A stretch of 64,000 nucleotides of DNA from Lachnospiraceae bacterium (GTDB taxonomy: Bacteria; Bacillota; Clostridia; Lachnospirales; Lachnospiraceae): the NCBI GenBank assembly GCA_910575565.1, contig CAJTFL010000001.1, positions 310,001-374,000 of the forward strand, given 5' to 3'. This document shows positions 28,980-36,612 of this stretch, one piece after another (position 1 is the first letter of the stretch; every line of letters begins with the position of its first letter). A program made the position numbers and the translations under genes. The notes under the pieces were generated by a model, which worked only from the letters and a program-made list of their open reading frames with translations, had not been told where the DNA came from and ran no database searches.

Positions 28980-30179
28980 ATGAAAATCACGAAAATTGAT
29001 GTCTATATGCTGGATGCGGGAGCGCAAAGATGGCAGCGTAAGCCCATTATCTGCCGCATCCATACGGACGAAGGCTTTTACGGGGACGGCGAGGCAGGGA
29101 TTGCCCTAGGGATAGGGGCCACCGGGGCTTTCGGCATGGTAAAGGATTTAGCCGGTCTGATTATCGGCATGGATCCCATGAACATCGAAGTAATCTGGAA
29201 TAAAATGTTTAAATCCAGCTTTTGGGGCATGGGCGGCGGAGCCATCGTGTTTGCCGGTTTAAGCGCCATAGACATTGCCTTGTGGGATCTGAAGGGCAAG
29301 GTGCTTGGCGTGCCCTGCTACCAGCTTTTAGGCGGGAAGTTCCGCAGCCAGATGCGTTCCTATGCTTCCCAGCTGCAGTTTGGCTGGTGCGATAAGATTG
29401 GGCCTTACGGGAAAGCGGATGATTACCGGATGATTACCCAGTATGCCTTAGATGAGGGGTATGATGCGGTTAAAATTGACTTTACCCAGATTGGCCTGGA
29501 CGGAACCCATCTTCCCAAAAGCGAATGCGAAGGCATTCCCAGACGCTCGTTTATCGATATGGTGGAATCCCGGATGAAAGCGGTGCGGGAATGCGGATGG
29601 GACTTTGACCTGATCGTGGAGAACCACTGCCGGACGGATGCCGTCAGCGGGGTGATTATCGGGGAACTGTGCGATAAATATAAGGCCATGGCCTTGGAAG
29701 AGCCTACCATTCCCATGAATCCCATGATGCATAAGGCTGTCCATGAAAAGATCAAAACGCCTATCGCCAGCGGTGAGCGCATCTTTGGCCGGTGGCATTA
29801 CATGAATAATTTTATGGAAAATAATGTGCAGCTTCTCCAGCCGGATGTGTGCAACTGCGGCGGCCTAAGCGAGGCAAAGAAAATCTGCGATATGGCCCAG
29901 GTATTTGACGTTACGGTGCAGGCGCACTGCGCCGGGTCGCCTATCTCCACTGCGGCAGCCCTGCATTTAGAGGCGGCGATCCCGAATTTCTGCATCCATG
30001 AGCACCATTTCCGCAGCACCCAGCCGGATTTGACCAGGCTGTGCAAGTATGATTACCAGCCGGTAAAGGGAATCTATACCGTTCCCGAGCTTCCGGGCCT
30101 GGGGCAGGAGATAAACCAGTTTGCCATTGACACGGCGCTGATGCACGTGGTGGTGGATACGAATGAAAAGGGATTATAG
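28980..30179 (+). CDS. Enolase-superfamily sugar-acid dehydratase (mandelate racemase/ManD-DgoD type)
   Basis: Two-domain enolase-superfamily enzyme: an N-terminal capping domain (about 1-125) and a barrel with acidic metal-binding positions in LIVENH, ALEEP and SGERI. A His in AHCAGSPIS resembles the base of galactonate and mannonate dehydratases. The first metal site appears as Glu rather than the more usual Asp. Family members dehydrate D-galactonate, D-mannonate and related acids to 2-keto-3-deoxy sugars. The ATG at 28980 is about 9 nt after AGGAGG; a GTG at 28974 is an alternative. No aldolase or kinase for the next step is nearby. Confidence 0.85.
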   Translation: MKITKIDVYMLDAGAQRWQRKPIICRIHTDEGFYGDGEAGIALGIGATGAFGMVKDLAGLIIGMDPMNIEVIWNKMFKSSFWGMGGGAIVFAGLSAIDIALWDLKGKVLGVPCYQLLGGKFRSQMRSYASQLQFGWCDKIGPYGKADDYRMITQYALDEGYDAVKIDFTQIGLDGTHLPKSECEGIPRRSFIDMVESRMKAVRECGWDFDLIVENHCRTDAVSGVIIGELCDKYKAMALEEPTIPMNPMMHKAVHEKIKTPIASGERIFGRWHYMNNFMENNVQLLQPDVCNCGGLSEAKKICDMAQVFDVTVQAHCAGSPISTAAALHLEAAIPNFCIHEHHFRSTQPDLTRLCKYDYQPVKGIYTVPELPGLGQEINQFAIDTALMHVVVDTNEKGL

Positions 30180-30212
30180 GTTTAGGGAAAACTAAGGTAA
30201 ACTAAGGAAAAT

Positions 30213-30242
30213 CCTCGGTCAGGCGGCTGGCCGGGGGTTTTT
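30213..30242 (+). terminator. Rho-independent terminator after the dehydratase gene
   Basis: A 10-bp stem (with T-G wobbles) from 30213-30222 pairs with 30227-30236 around a GCGG tetraloop and runs into TTTTT. It closes the tct-dehydratase transcript. Confidence 0.85.
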
Positions 30243-30248
30243 GGCGTG

Positions 30249-30300
30249 GTGCGCCCAGCGGCGCACGGTTTTAATGGGTACAAGTCCCCAATCCGCCCTG
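30249..30300 (+). other. Possible remnant of a group II intron 5' end
   Basis: The segment starts GTGCGCCCAGC, the sequence typical of bacterial group II intron 5' ends, and continues to GGGTACAAGTCCC, which resembles the GGGTnnAAGTCCC motif of domain I. TGCGCC (30250-30255) also pairs with GGCGCA (30260-30265). No intron-encoded protein, domain V or 3' end follows, so at best it is a short relic. The identification is by pattern memory only. Confidence 0.35.
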
Positions 30301-30330
30301 CAGTGGGAAGAATGCCTATACAAGAAGTGT

Positions 30331-30359
30331 TTGTATTCTTGGTGCGTATTCGTTATACT
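30331..30359 (+). promoter_or_regulatory. Sigma-A promoter of the AAA-ATPase gene
   Basis: TTGTAT (30331-30336), a 17-bp spacer and TATACT (30354-30359). It lies 74 bp upstream of the GTG start at 30433 and after the previous terminator. Confidence 0.65.
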
Positions 30360-30432
30360 AATAGCAAAGCAGAAATTGCTTGTTCCCAACAGGAGGAGAC
30401 ATAAGTGAGGGCGGAGGAAAGGATGTGAGGCT

Positions 30433-32151
30433 GTGAATGAAATCATTGGGATAGGGTATCAGGATTTTGCAAGGATAAGGCAGAAAAATATTTTTTATGT
30501 GGATAAGACAAGATTTATCCGGGAATGGTGGGAAGGCAGGGATGAGGTGACGCTGATTGCCCGTCCCAGGCGTTTTGGCAAGACGTTAAATATGAGTATG
30601 CTGGAAAAATTTTTTTCTGTTCAGTATGCAGGTTTTGGGGAGCTGTTTTGCGATCTCGCAGTATGGGAGGATGAAGCATACAGAAGGCTTCAAGGGACTT
30701 ACCCGGTTATGTTTATTAGTTTCGCGGATGTAAAGGAAACCTCTTATGTGCAGGCAAGAAAAAAGATTTGCCGGATTATCAAAGCGCTTTATAATCGATT
30801 TGATTTTCTGCTGGAGGGGGAGCTGCTGAATGAGAGCGAGAAAGACGATTTCCGGAATATTTCCGTGGATATGGAAGACAACGAAGCTTCCTATTCCATA
30901 AAAGTATTGTCTGGTTATTTGTCCCGCTATTATGGAAAAAATGTGATTATTCTTTTGGATGAGTACGATACGCCAATGCAGGAGGCTTACGTCCATGGCT
31001 ATTGGGATGAATTGGTCTCGTTTATCCGAAGTATGTTTAACGCTACATTTAAGACAAATCCTTACTTGGAACGGGCGATTATGACAGGCGTTACCAGGGT
31101 AAGCAAGGAATCCATCTTTTCTGATTTGAATAATTTAAAGGTGATTACAACAACATCGGATAAATACGCGGATAGTTTTGGATTTACAGAGAATGAGGTA
31201 TTTGCTGCATTGGATAAGTACGGATGGTCTGCAAGGAAGCAGGAGGTAAAAAGCTGGTATGATGGTTTTACTTTTGGAAACAGGACGGATATTTATAATC
31301 CATGGTCAATCATCAATTATCTAAGCACCGGAAGATTAGAATCTTATTGGGCAAATACCAGTTCAAACAGCCTGGCAGGGAAATTAATCCGTGAAGGAAG
31401 TAAAGAAACCAAGCAGATTATGGAAAAGCTTCTTTCCGGGGAGACATTGGTGACGGAAATTGATGAACAAATTGCTTATAACCAACTTATAGGAAAGCGG
31501 AACGCGGTGTGGAGCCTGTTATTAGCCAGCGGATATTTAAGGGTCGCAGATATGGAATTTTCGGAACGGACAGGCCACAGGCAGTATGAGTTGGAATTGA
31601 CGAACAGGGAAGTAAAAGTGATGTTTAAGTCAATAATCCGTGACTGGTTTTCCGAAGTGGAGGACGCTTATAATGATTTTATCAAGGCACTGCTTTTTGA
31701 TGATATCGACGCGATGAATGACTATATGAACAAGGTGGCGATGGCCGTATTCAGTTATTTTGATACAGGAAATGTTCCTTCCAAAGAAGAGCCGGAACGC
31801 TTCTATCATGGCTTTGTTTTAGGCCTGATGGTGGAATTATCCGGTCGGTATGTGCTTACTTCTAACCGGGAGAGCGGTTTTGGCCGGTATGATGTGATGT
31901 TAGAGCCGCTTAATTCGGAGAAGGATGACGGGATTATTATGGAGTTTAAAGTATTTCAGCCGAGGAAAGAGCGCAGTTTGGAGGATACTCTTAAGGCGGC
32001 GTTAAAGCAGATACAGGATAGACAGTATGAAAGAACATTGAACGCAAAGGGAATCCCCAAAGAAAGAATCCGGACGTATGGGTTTGCGTTTCGGGGAAAA
32101 CAGGTGCTGATCGGAAAGGATAATTGCAGTATCCCCGTAGGTATGTTATAG
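30433..32151 (+). CDS. AAA-ATPase-like protein with C-terminal PD-(D/E)XK nuclease
   Basis: Member of the AAA-ATPase-like plus DUF1703-type nuclease family common in anaerobic gut bacteria. The N-terminus has FYVDKTRFI and Walker A in RPRRFGKT (about residue 36-43). Walker B is VIILLDEYDTP (about 176). The C-terminus has the nuclease core GRYDVML... IIMEFKV (about 485-515), the D...ExK signature. Function is unproven; mobile-element, defence or toxin roles have been suggested for such families. It has its own promoter, and its base composition is more AT-rich than the neighbours. A paralogue and a pseudogene lie at 50.1-52.2 kb. Confidence 0.85.
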   Translation: MNEIIGIGYQDFARIRQKNIFYVDKTRFIREWWEGRDEVTLIARPRRFGKTLNMSMLEKFFSVQYAGFGELFCDLAVWEDEAYRRLQGTYPVMFISFADVKETSYVQARKKICRIIKALYNRFDFLLEGELLNESEKDDFRNISVDMEDNEASYSIKVLSGYLSRYYGKNVIILLDEYDTPMQEAYVHGYWDELVSFIRSMFNATFKTNPYLERAIMTGVTRVSKESIFSDLNNLKVITTTSDKYADSFGFTENEVFAALDKYGWSARKQEVKSWYDGFTFGNRTDIYNPWSIINYLSTGRLESYWANTSSNSLAGKLIREGSKETKQIMEKLLSGETLVTEIDEQIAYNQLIGKRNAVWSLLLASGYLRVADMEFSERTGHRQYELELTNREVKVMFKSIIRDWFSEVEDAYNDFIKALLFDDIDAMNDYMNKVAMAVFSYFDTGNVPSKEEPERFYHGFVLGLMVELSGRYVLTSNRESGFGRYDVMLEPLNSEKDDGIIMEFKVFQPRKERSLEDTLKAALKQIQDRQYERTLNAKGIPKERIRTYGFAFRGKQVLIGKDNCSIPVGML

Positions 32152-32200
32152 TTAGGGTATATTTCTAAAAGAATTCATTAATCTTACATGGAGGTTTTTT

Positions 32201-33061
32201 ATGGAAAAATCAAAGACGTATGCTTACGATTATGATCAGCACGAAAATGAAAACAAGGGAGCGGGCACGATGGTTGCCGATATCCTGGCGGATCCGGAAT
32301 TTTTAGAGCTTACGGAACTAATTATCGGAAGCTGGGGCTGGGCCTGCGAGGATAGCTGCCAGGAAATTATTGATGGCATTGTGGAGAATCGGGAGAAATT
32401 TTCCCATATCCGGAAGCTTTTTATCGGGGACATGGATTACGAGGAGTGCGAGGTATCCTGGATTATCCAGGGAAATTACGGCAGGCTGTGGGAGGCCATG
32501 CCCCAGTTAAAGGAGCTGACCATAAAGGGAAGCACGGATCTGGTGCTTGGAGAGGTGTGCCATGAGGAATTGGAGTCCTTAACCATTATCTGCGGCGGCC
32601 TTCCGGTTGACGTGATCCAGTCCATAAAGAAGGCAAAGCTGCCGAATTTGAGAAAATTGCTCCTTTATATCGGGGTTGAGAATTACGGTTTCGATGGGGA
32701 CGAGGAGAGTATCCGCGATCTTTTAGCAGAGGCGGATTTTCCAAACTTGGAATACCTTGGCATCGTGGACAGCGAGATTCAGGATGAGCTTGCCCAGGTG
32801 GTTTTGGACAGCAAGTTTATGGGGCAGATCCATACCTTAGACTTGTCCTGCGGAACCTTAAGCGATAAAGGCGGGGAGCTGCTGTTAGAAAAGCTCCCGG
32901 ATTTTCCGAACGTTCAAAAATTAGATCTTCACTACCACTATTTGACGAATTCTTGTATGAAAAGGCTAAAAGCCCTTCCCCTGGAAGTGGATGTTGAGGA
33001 ACAGAATGAGGCGGAGCATTACCGGGGCGAAATCTGGATGAACGCCATGCTGACGGAATGA
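32201..33061 (+). CDS. STM4015-family leucine-rich-repeat-like protein
   Basis: Protein of 286 residues with several LRR-like units between about residues 65 and 265 (spaced Leu in FSHIRKLFIGDM, MPQLKELTIKG, LPNLRKLLLYIG and PNVQKLDLHYHYL). The start and the C-terminal MLTE match the STM4015 family, named after a Salmonella Typhimurium locus and of unknown function. No signal peptide or membrane helix is seen, so it is probably cytosolic. It is the first gene of a five-gene unit: its TGA overlaps the ATG of the next gene. RBS TGGAGG lies upstream. It could act as scaffold, partner or substrate for the enzymes that follow. Confidence 0.8.
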   Translation: MEKSKTYAYDYDQHENENKGAGTMVADILADPEFLELTELIIGSWGWACEDSCQEIIDGIVENREKFSHIRKLFIGDMDYEECEVSWIIQGNYGRLWEAMPQLKELTIKGSTDLVLGEVCHEELESLTIICGGLPVDVIQSIKKAKLPNLRKLLLYIGVENYGFDGDEESIRDLLAEADFPNLEYLGIVDSEIQDELAQVVLDSKFMGQIHTLDLSCGTLSDKGGELLLEKLPDFPNVQKLDLHYHYLTNSCMKRLKALPLEVDVEEQNEAEHYRGEIWMNAMLTE

Positions 33062-34179
33062 TGGAGGGAAATTTGCTGGAAGCGGCAGGCCGAAAATCTT
33101 CCAGGCAGGCGGTGCTGCTGGGGAATGCAGGGACGAAGCGCTGGATTTACTTCGGAAAAGGAGCCAGGCAGGAAGGGCTTAACGTGGTGTTTTTGGACTG
33201 GAAGGAGTGGGAGCGCTTAAGGCCGCTGCTGCTCCGATACCGTGAAAAAGGGATCTTCCTAAAAATCGATCCGCCTCTGTGGGACAGCTGCAGGCTGGAT
33301 AGGTTAAACCAGCTGGAAGGGCATTATCAGGAACAGCTGATGGCCATAGCCAGCCTGGGGGAGGATTTCCCCTTGCAATTCCTTAACCGCCCGGAAGGGA
33401 TTTTAGGGCTTCTTAACAAGCAAGACTGCAAAAAGCGGCTTATTCAGGCAGGCATTCCGGTGACGGATATCCTGGAAGGGGCGGGGGATAATGGGCGGAT
33501 TGACAGCGCCCAAAAACTGCTGGAGCTTATGGATGACAGGAGGGTATTCCAGGTGTTTATTAAGCCTGTGGCAGGCTCCGGGGCGGCGGGGATCGGAGCC
33601 TTCCGGTTTCAGCCGAAGACAGGGCGGATGGCGCTTTATACCTGTGCCATGGAAAATCCGGAGGATTCCGGCCTGGTGAACACAAAAAAGCTGCGGTGCT
33701 TTGGGGAAAGCCGGTATTTTCCGGGAAGCCAGACGGTCAGGCTGCTAAACCGCCTCTTATCCTTAGACTGCATCGTGGAGCGGTGGTATCCTAAGGAGGA
33801 AGCCAAAGGATATTCATATGATCTGAGGGCCGTGGTGCAGGATGGAAGGATGGATTTCTGCCTGGCCAGGCTTTCCAAAGGCCCCATCACGAACCTTCAC
33901 CTAAATAACCATCCCCTTCCGGCTTCCCAGCTTGGCCTTCCCTCACAGGTTTTCCAGGAAATAGAAAATATATGTCTGGAAGCCTTAAGGTGCTATCCTG
34001 GCCTTAGGAGCGCAGGGATTGACCTTCTTTTGGAAAAGGGAAGCTTAAGGCCCAGGATTATTGAGATGAATGGCCAGGGAGACCTGATTTATCAGGATAT
34101 TTTTAACGAAAATAAGATTTACCGCCATCAGGCCAGGATGATAAGGCAGTTTTGCGACAGTGCCTATTTACAAAGATAA
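33058..34179 (+). CDS. STM4014-family ATP-grasp protein
   Basis: Predicted ATP-grasp ligase of 373 residues. The lid and ATP-binding strand read VFIKPVAGSGAAGIGAFRF (about 162-180). The central RAVVQDG (about 259) and the C-terminal metal site IIEMNGQGD (about 338) follow the E-x-N pattern of ATP-grasp enzymes. Such enzymes join a carboxylate to an amine or thiol through an acyl phosphate. The acceptor here is unknown. The start overlaps the STM4015-like gene by 4 bp (ATGA). The family is characteristic of the STM4011-STM4015 gene set. Confidence 0.8.
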   Translation: MMEGNLLEAAGRKSSRQAVLLGNAGTKRWIYFGKGARQEGLNVVFLDWKEWERLRPLLLRYREKGIFLKIDPPLWDSCRLDRLNQLEGHYQEQLMAIASLGEDFPLQFLNRPEGILGLLNKQDCKKRLIQAGIPVTDILEGAGDNGRIDSAQKLLELMDDRRVFQVFIKPVAGSGAAGIGAFRFQPKTGRMALYTCAMENPEDSGLVNTKKLRCFGESRYFPGSQTVRLLNRLLSLDCIVERWYPKEEAKGYSYDLRAVVQDGRMDFCLARLSKGPITNLHLNNHPLPASQLGLPSQVFQEIENICLEALRCYPGLRSAGIDLLLEKGSLRPRIIEMNGQGDLIYQDIFNENKIYRHQARMIRQFCDSAYLQR

Positions 34180-34254
34180 CCTATGTGCTTTCAAAATCAA
34201 GTGCAAGGAAGATTCTGAGAGTGCTTAGCCTGCGAAAAGGAGGGAAATTGAAGC

Positions 34255-35142
34255 ATGGATGAGCAAGTACAGCCTGGAAAGCAGGCAGAAAAAGATGTGC
34301 CTTTCCGTATGCTGGCGGCTTCTGTAAGGGACAGGGAGGCCAGGGTAGACATGAATCAGATAGTGGGGAAAAAGGATATCCTGTTTATCTGCCTGGACAC
34401 CCTCCGCTATGACGTGGCCGTGGCGCAGGAAGCGGCGCAGGCCACCCCGGTTTTAAACCAATACGGCCCCTGGGAGAAGTGCCAGGCTCCCGGAAATTTT
34501 ACGTATCCCTCCCATCACGCAATGTTTGCCGGGTTCCTTCCCTGCCAGTTTGACGCAAAGAATGTGGCGGATCGGGAATTGCTGTTTTTCCCCGCCCAGA
34601 TCGGGCTTGGAAAGAAAGGGCCGAAGGGCGCTTACAGCTTTTCGGGCAGCACCATTATGGAAGGGCTGGAACGGGATGGGTATGATACCTGGTGCGTGGG
34701 GGGCGTATCCTTTTTCGACAAGCGTTCCGCCTTGGGGAAGGTATTTCCCGGGTATTTTCGGAAAAGCTATTGGAACCCCTCGTTTTCCTGTCCCGTAAAG
34801 GAGAGCACGAAAAACCAGGTGGATTTTATCCTGCGGCGGATAGAGGAGGCAGAGGAGGAAAAGCGGATTTTCCTGTACCTGAATGTGGATGCCATCCATT
34901 ACCCCAACTATTTTTACCTGGAAGGCGCTTCCCATGACAGCGTGGAAAGCCACGGGGCTGCCCTGCGCTATGTGGATGGGGAGCTGGGAAGGCTTTTTGA
35001 TGGATGGAAAAAGAAGCGAGGGGCTGCTTTTGTGATCTGCTGCTCGGATCATGGAACCTGCTACGGGGAGGATGGCTGCCAGTTCCATGGCATAAATCAT
35101 CCGATGGTTAATACGGTTCCGTATAAGCACTTTTACCTGTAA
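34255..35142 (+). CDS. STM4013/SEN3800-family alkaline-phosphatase-superfamily hydrolase
   Basis: Alkaline phosphatase/sulfatase fold, 295 residues. Metal-site and nucleophile motifs are visible: ILFICLDTLRYDVA (about 42-55, Asp ligands), NFTYPSHHAMFAGFLP (about 82, Thr/Ser nucleophile region) and CSDHGTCYGEDG with FHGINHP (about 263-283, Asp-His and His ligands). Relatives cleave or transfer phosphate or sulfate groups. It has no signal peptide, so a cytosolic substrate is likely. The 75-bp gap upstream has a good RBS (AAAGGAGGG) and no terminator. It matches the STM4013/SEN3800 family in gene order as well as sequence. Confidence 0.82.
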   Translation: MDEQVQPGKQAEKDVPFRMLAASVRDREARVDMNQIVGKKDILFICLDTLRYDVAVAQEAAQATPVLNQYGPWEKCQAPGNFTYPSHHAMFAGFLPCQFDAKNVADRELLFFPAQIGLGKKGPKGAYSFSGSTIMEGLERDGYDTWCVGGVSFFDKRSALGKVFPGYFRKSYWNPSFSCPVKESTKNQVDFILRRIEEAEEEKRIFLYLNVDAIHYPNYFYLEGASHDSVESHGAALRYVDGELGRLFDGWKKKRGAAFVICCSDHGTCYGEDGCQFHGINHPMVNTVPYKHFYL

Positions 35143-35190
35143 AAGTTCAGCCATTAGAAAACATATAAACAAAAAGCATGGATAAGAAAT

Positions 35191-36612
35191 ATGAATAAAA
35201 ATCGTATCAGTCCAATTCCATTTGATTTTAATCAGCTATATACCCAATATATGTACAGCTACCCGCACAAAACGGCGTACCGCCCGCTGTCCGGCATAAG
35301 CTTAAAGGACTACGGCAGGCAGCTTGCGGGAAAGGGTCATGGCCTTTACCTGCACATTCCCTTCTGCCAGTCTAAATGCGGCTACTGCAACCTGTTTTCC
35401 GTTACGGGCCAGGGAACAGAAGACGTTGACCGGTATCTGGACGCGGTGGAGCGTCAGGCGCTGCAGTATGGGGAGATATTAAAGGAGAACCGGACGGGGT
35501 TTTCTGGCGTCACGGTAGGGGGCGGGACGCCGCTGCTGCTTTCGGAAGGGCAGCTGGATCGGATGTTTGCCATACTGGACGGCTGCCGGTCGGCGGGAGG
35601 GCAGGATCTTTTGGAAGGCGGTGAGCCGGAATGGACGATTGAGACGGCTCCTAACCAGACCACCAGGGGAAAGCTGCGCCGCCTGAAAGAAGGGGGCATT
35701 ACCAGAGTCAGCATGGGGATTCAAAGCTTTTTTGACCGGGAACTTTTGATTCTTGGGCGGCATCATCGTGGGGAAAAGATAAGGGAAGCTTTGGATCTGC
35801 TGAAAACCTTTGATTTCCCCTGCGTAAACCTTGATTTTATCTATGGGATCCCCGGGCAGACGGCGGATTCCTTTTTGGCATCTTTGGAGGAAGCCTTGGT
35901 TTTCTGCCCAGATGAGATTTTTTTGTATCCGCTGTACGTTAAGCACGGAGCCGGGATGGAGCAAAAGCTTAGGGAGGGGATGGTGCTGGAACCGGAGAAG
36001 GCTTTTTTGCAGTACAGTGAGGCTTCCTCCTTCCTTCGCAGCGAGGGCTTCCGCCAGGACTCCATGCGCAGGTTTGTACGGAGGAGGCTGGCTTCCACAG
36101 AAAGCAACGGGGATGATGGGAGCCGCAGGGCAGGAAGGGAATTTAGCGACTGCGGCTTTTCCTCATCCCTTTCCCTTGGCTGCGGCGGGAGAAGTTATCT
36201 GGGGAAGCTCCATTTCTGTACGCCCTACGCCATTACCCGGGAAGGCTGCTTAGCACAGATCCGGGAGTTTGAGGAAACCAGGGATTACACACAGATCCGC
36301 CATGGGATTTTCCTGTCTGATGAGGAGATGAAGCGCCGGTATGTGATCCGGCATCTGCTGATTTACCCTGGCCTTCCCCTGGAAAGCTATCGGAAGCGGT
36401 TTAACTCCCAGGCGGAGGAAGATTTTTCACTGCTGGCTAAGTGGAAGAAGGAAGGGTTTTTGGAATGCCACAGGGCAGGGGATGAGCGGTATTTGGCCCT
36501 GACCCAGGAGGGGTTAGGATTTTCGGACTGCTTAGGCCCTCAGCTGATTTCCAGTAAGGTGTGGCAAAGGATGAAGGAGTGGGATAAATGGTTTTGTACC
36601 GGGGACTGTTAA
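35191..36612 (+). CDS. STM4012-family radical SAM protein (HemN/HemW-like)
   Basis: Radical SAM enzyme of 473 residues. LYLHIPFCQSKCGYCNLF (about 52-69) holds the CxxxCxxC cluster and VTVGGGTPLLL (about 108) the SAM-binding GGTP. The fold and C-terminal winged-helix-like region resemble HemN/HemW coproporphyrinogen oxidase relatives. Neighbours identify it as the STM4012 family rather than a heme enzyme; no heme genes are near. It ends 25 bp inside the next gene, so the two radical SAM proteins are very likely co-translated and may act in sequence or together. Confidence 0.85.
   Translation: MNKNRISPIPFDFNQLYTQYMYSYPHKTAYRPLSGISLKDYGRQLAGKGHGLYLHIPFCQSKCGYCNLFSVTGQGTEDVDRYLDAVERQALQYGEILKENRTGFSGVTVGGGTPLLLSEGQLDRMFAILDGCRSAGGQDLLEGGEPEWTIETAPNQTTRGKLRRLKEGGITRVSMGIQSFFDRELLILGRHHRGEKIREALDLLKTFDFPCVNLDFIYGIPGQTADSFLASLEEALVFCPDEIFLYPLYVKHGAGMEQKLREGMVLEPEKAFLQYSEASSFLRSEGFRQDSMRRFVRRRLASTESNGDDGSRRAGREFSDCGFSSSLSLGCGGRSYLGKLHFCTPYAITREGCLAQIREFEETRDYTQIRHGIFLSDEEMKRRYVIRHLLIYPGLPLESYRKRFNSQAEEDFSLLAKWKKEGFLECHRAGDERYLALTQEGLGFSDCLGPQLISSKVWQRMKEWDKWFCTGDC

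Noticed and set aside
35191-36612. HemW/HemN heme-pathway enzyme
   Set aside because: The fold is HemN-like, but the gene order with STM4011-, 4013-, 4014- and 4015-like genes points to the STM4012 family.
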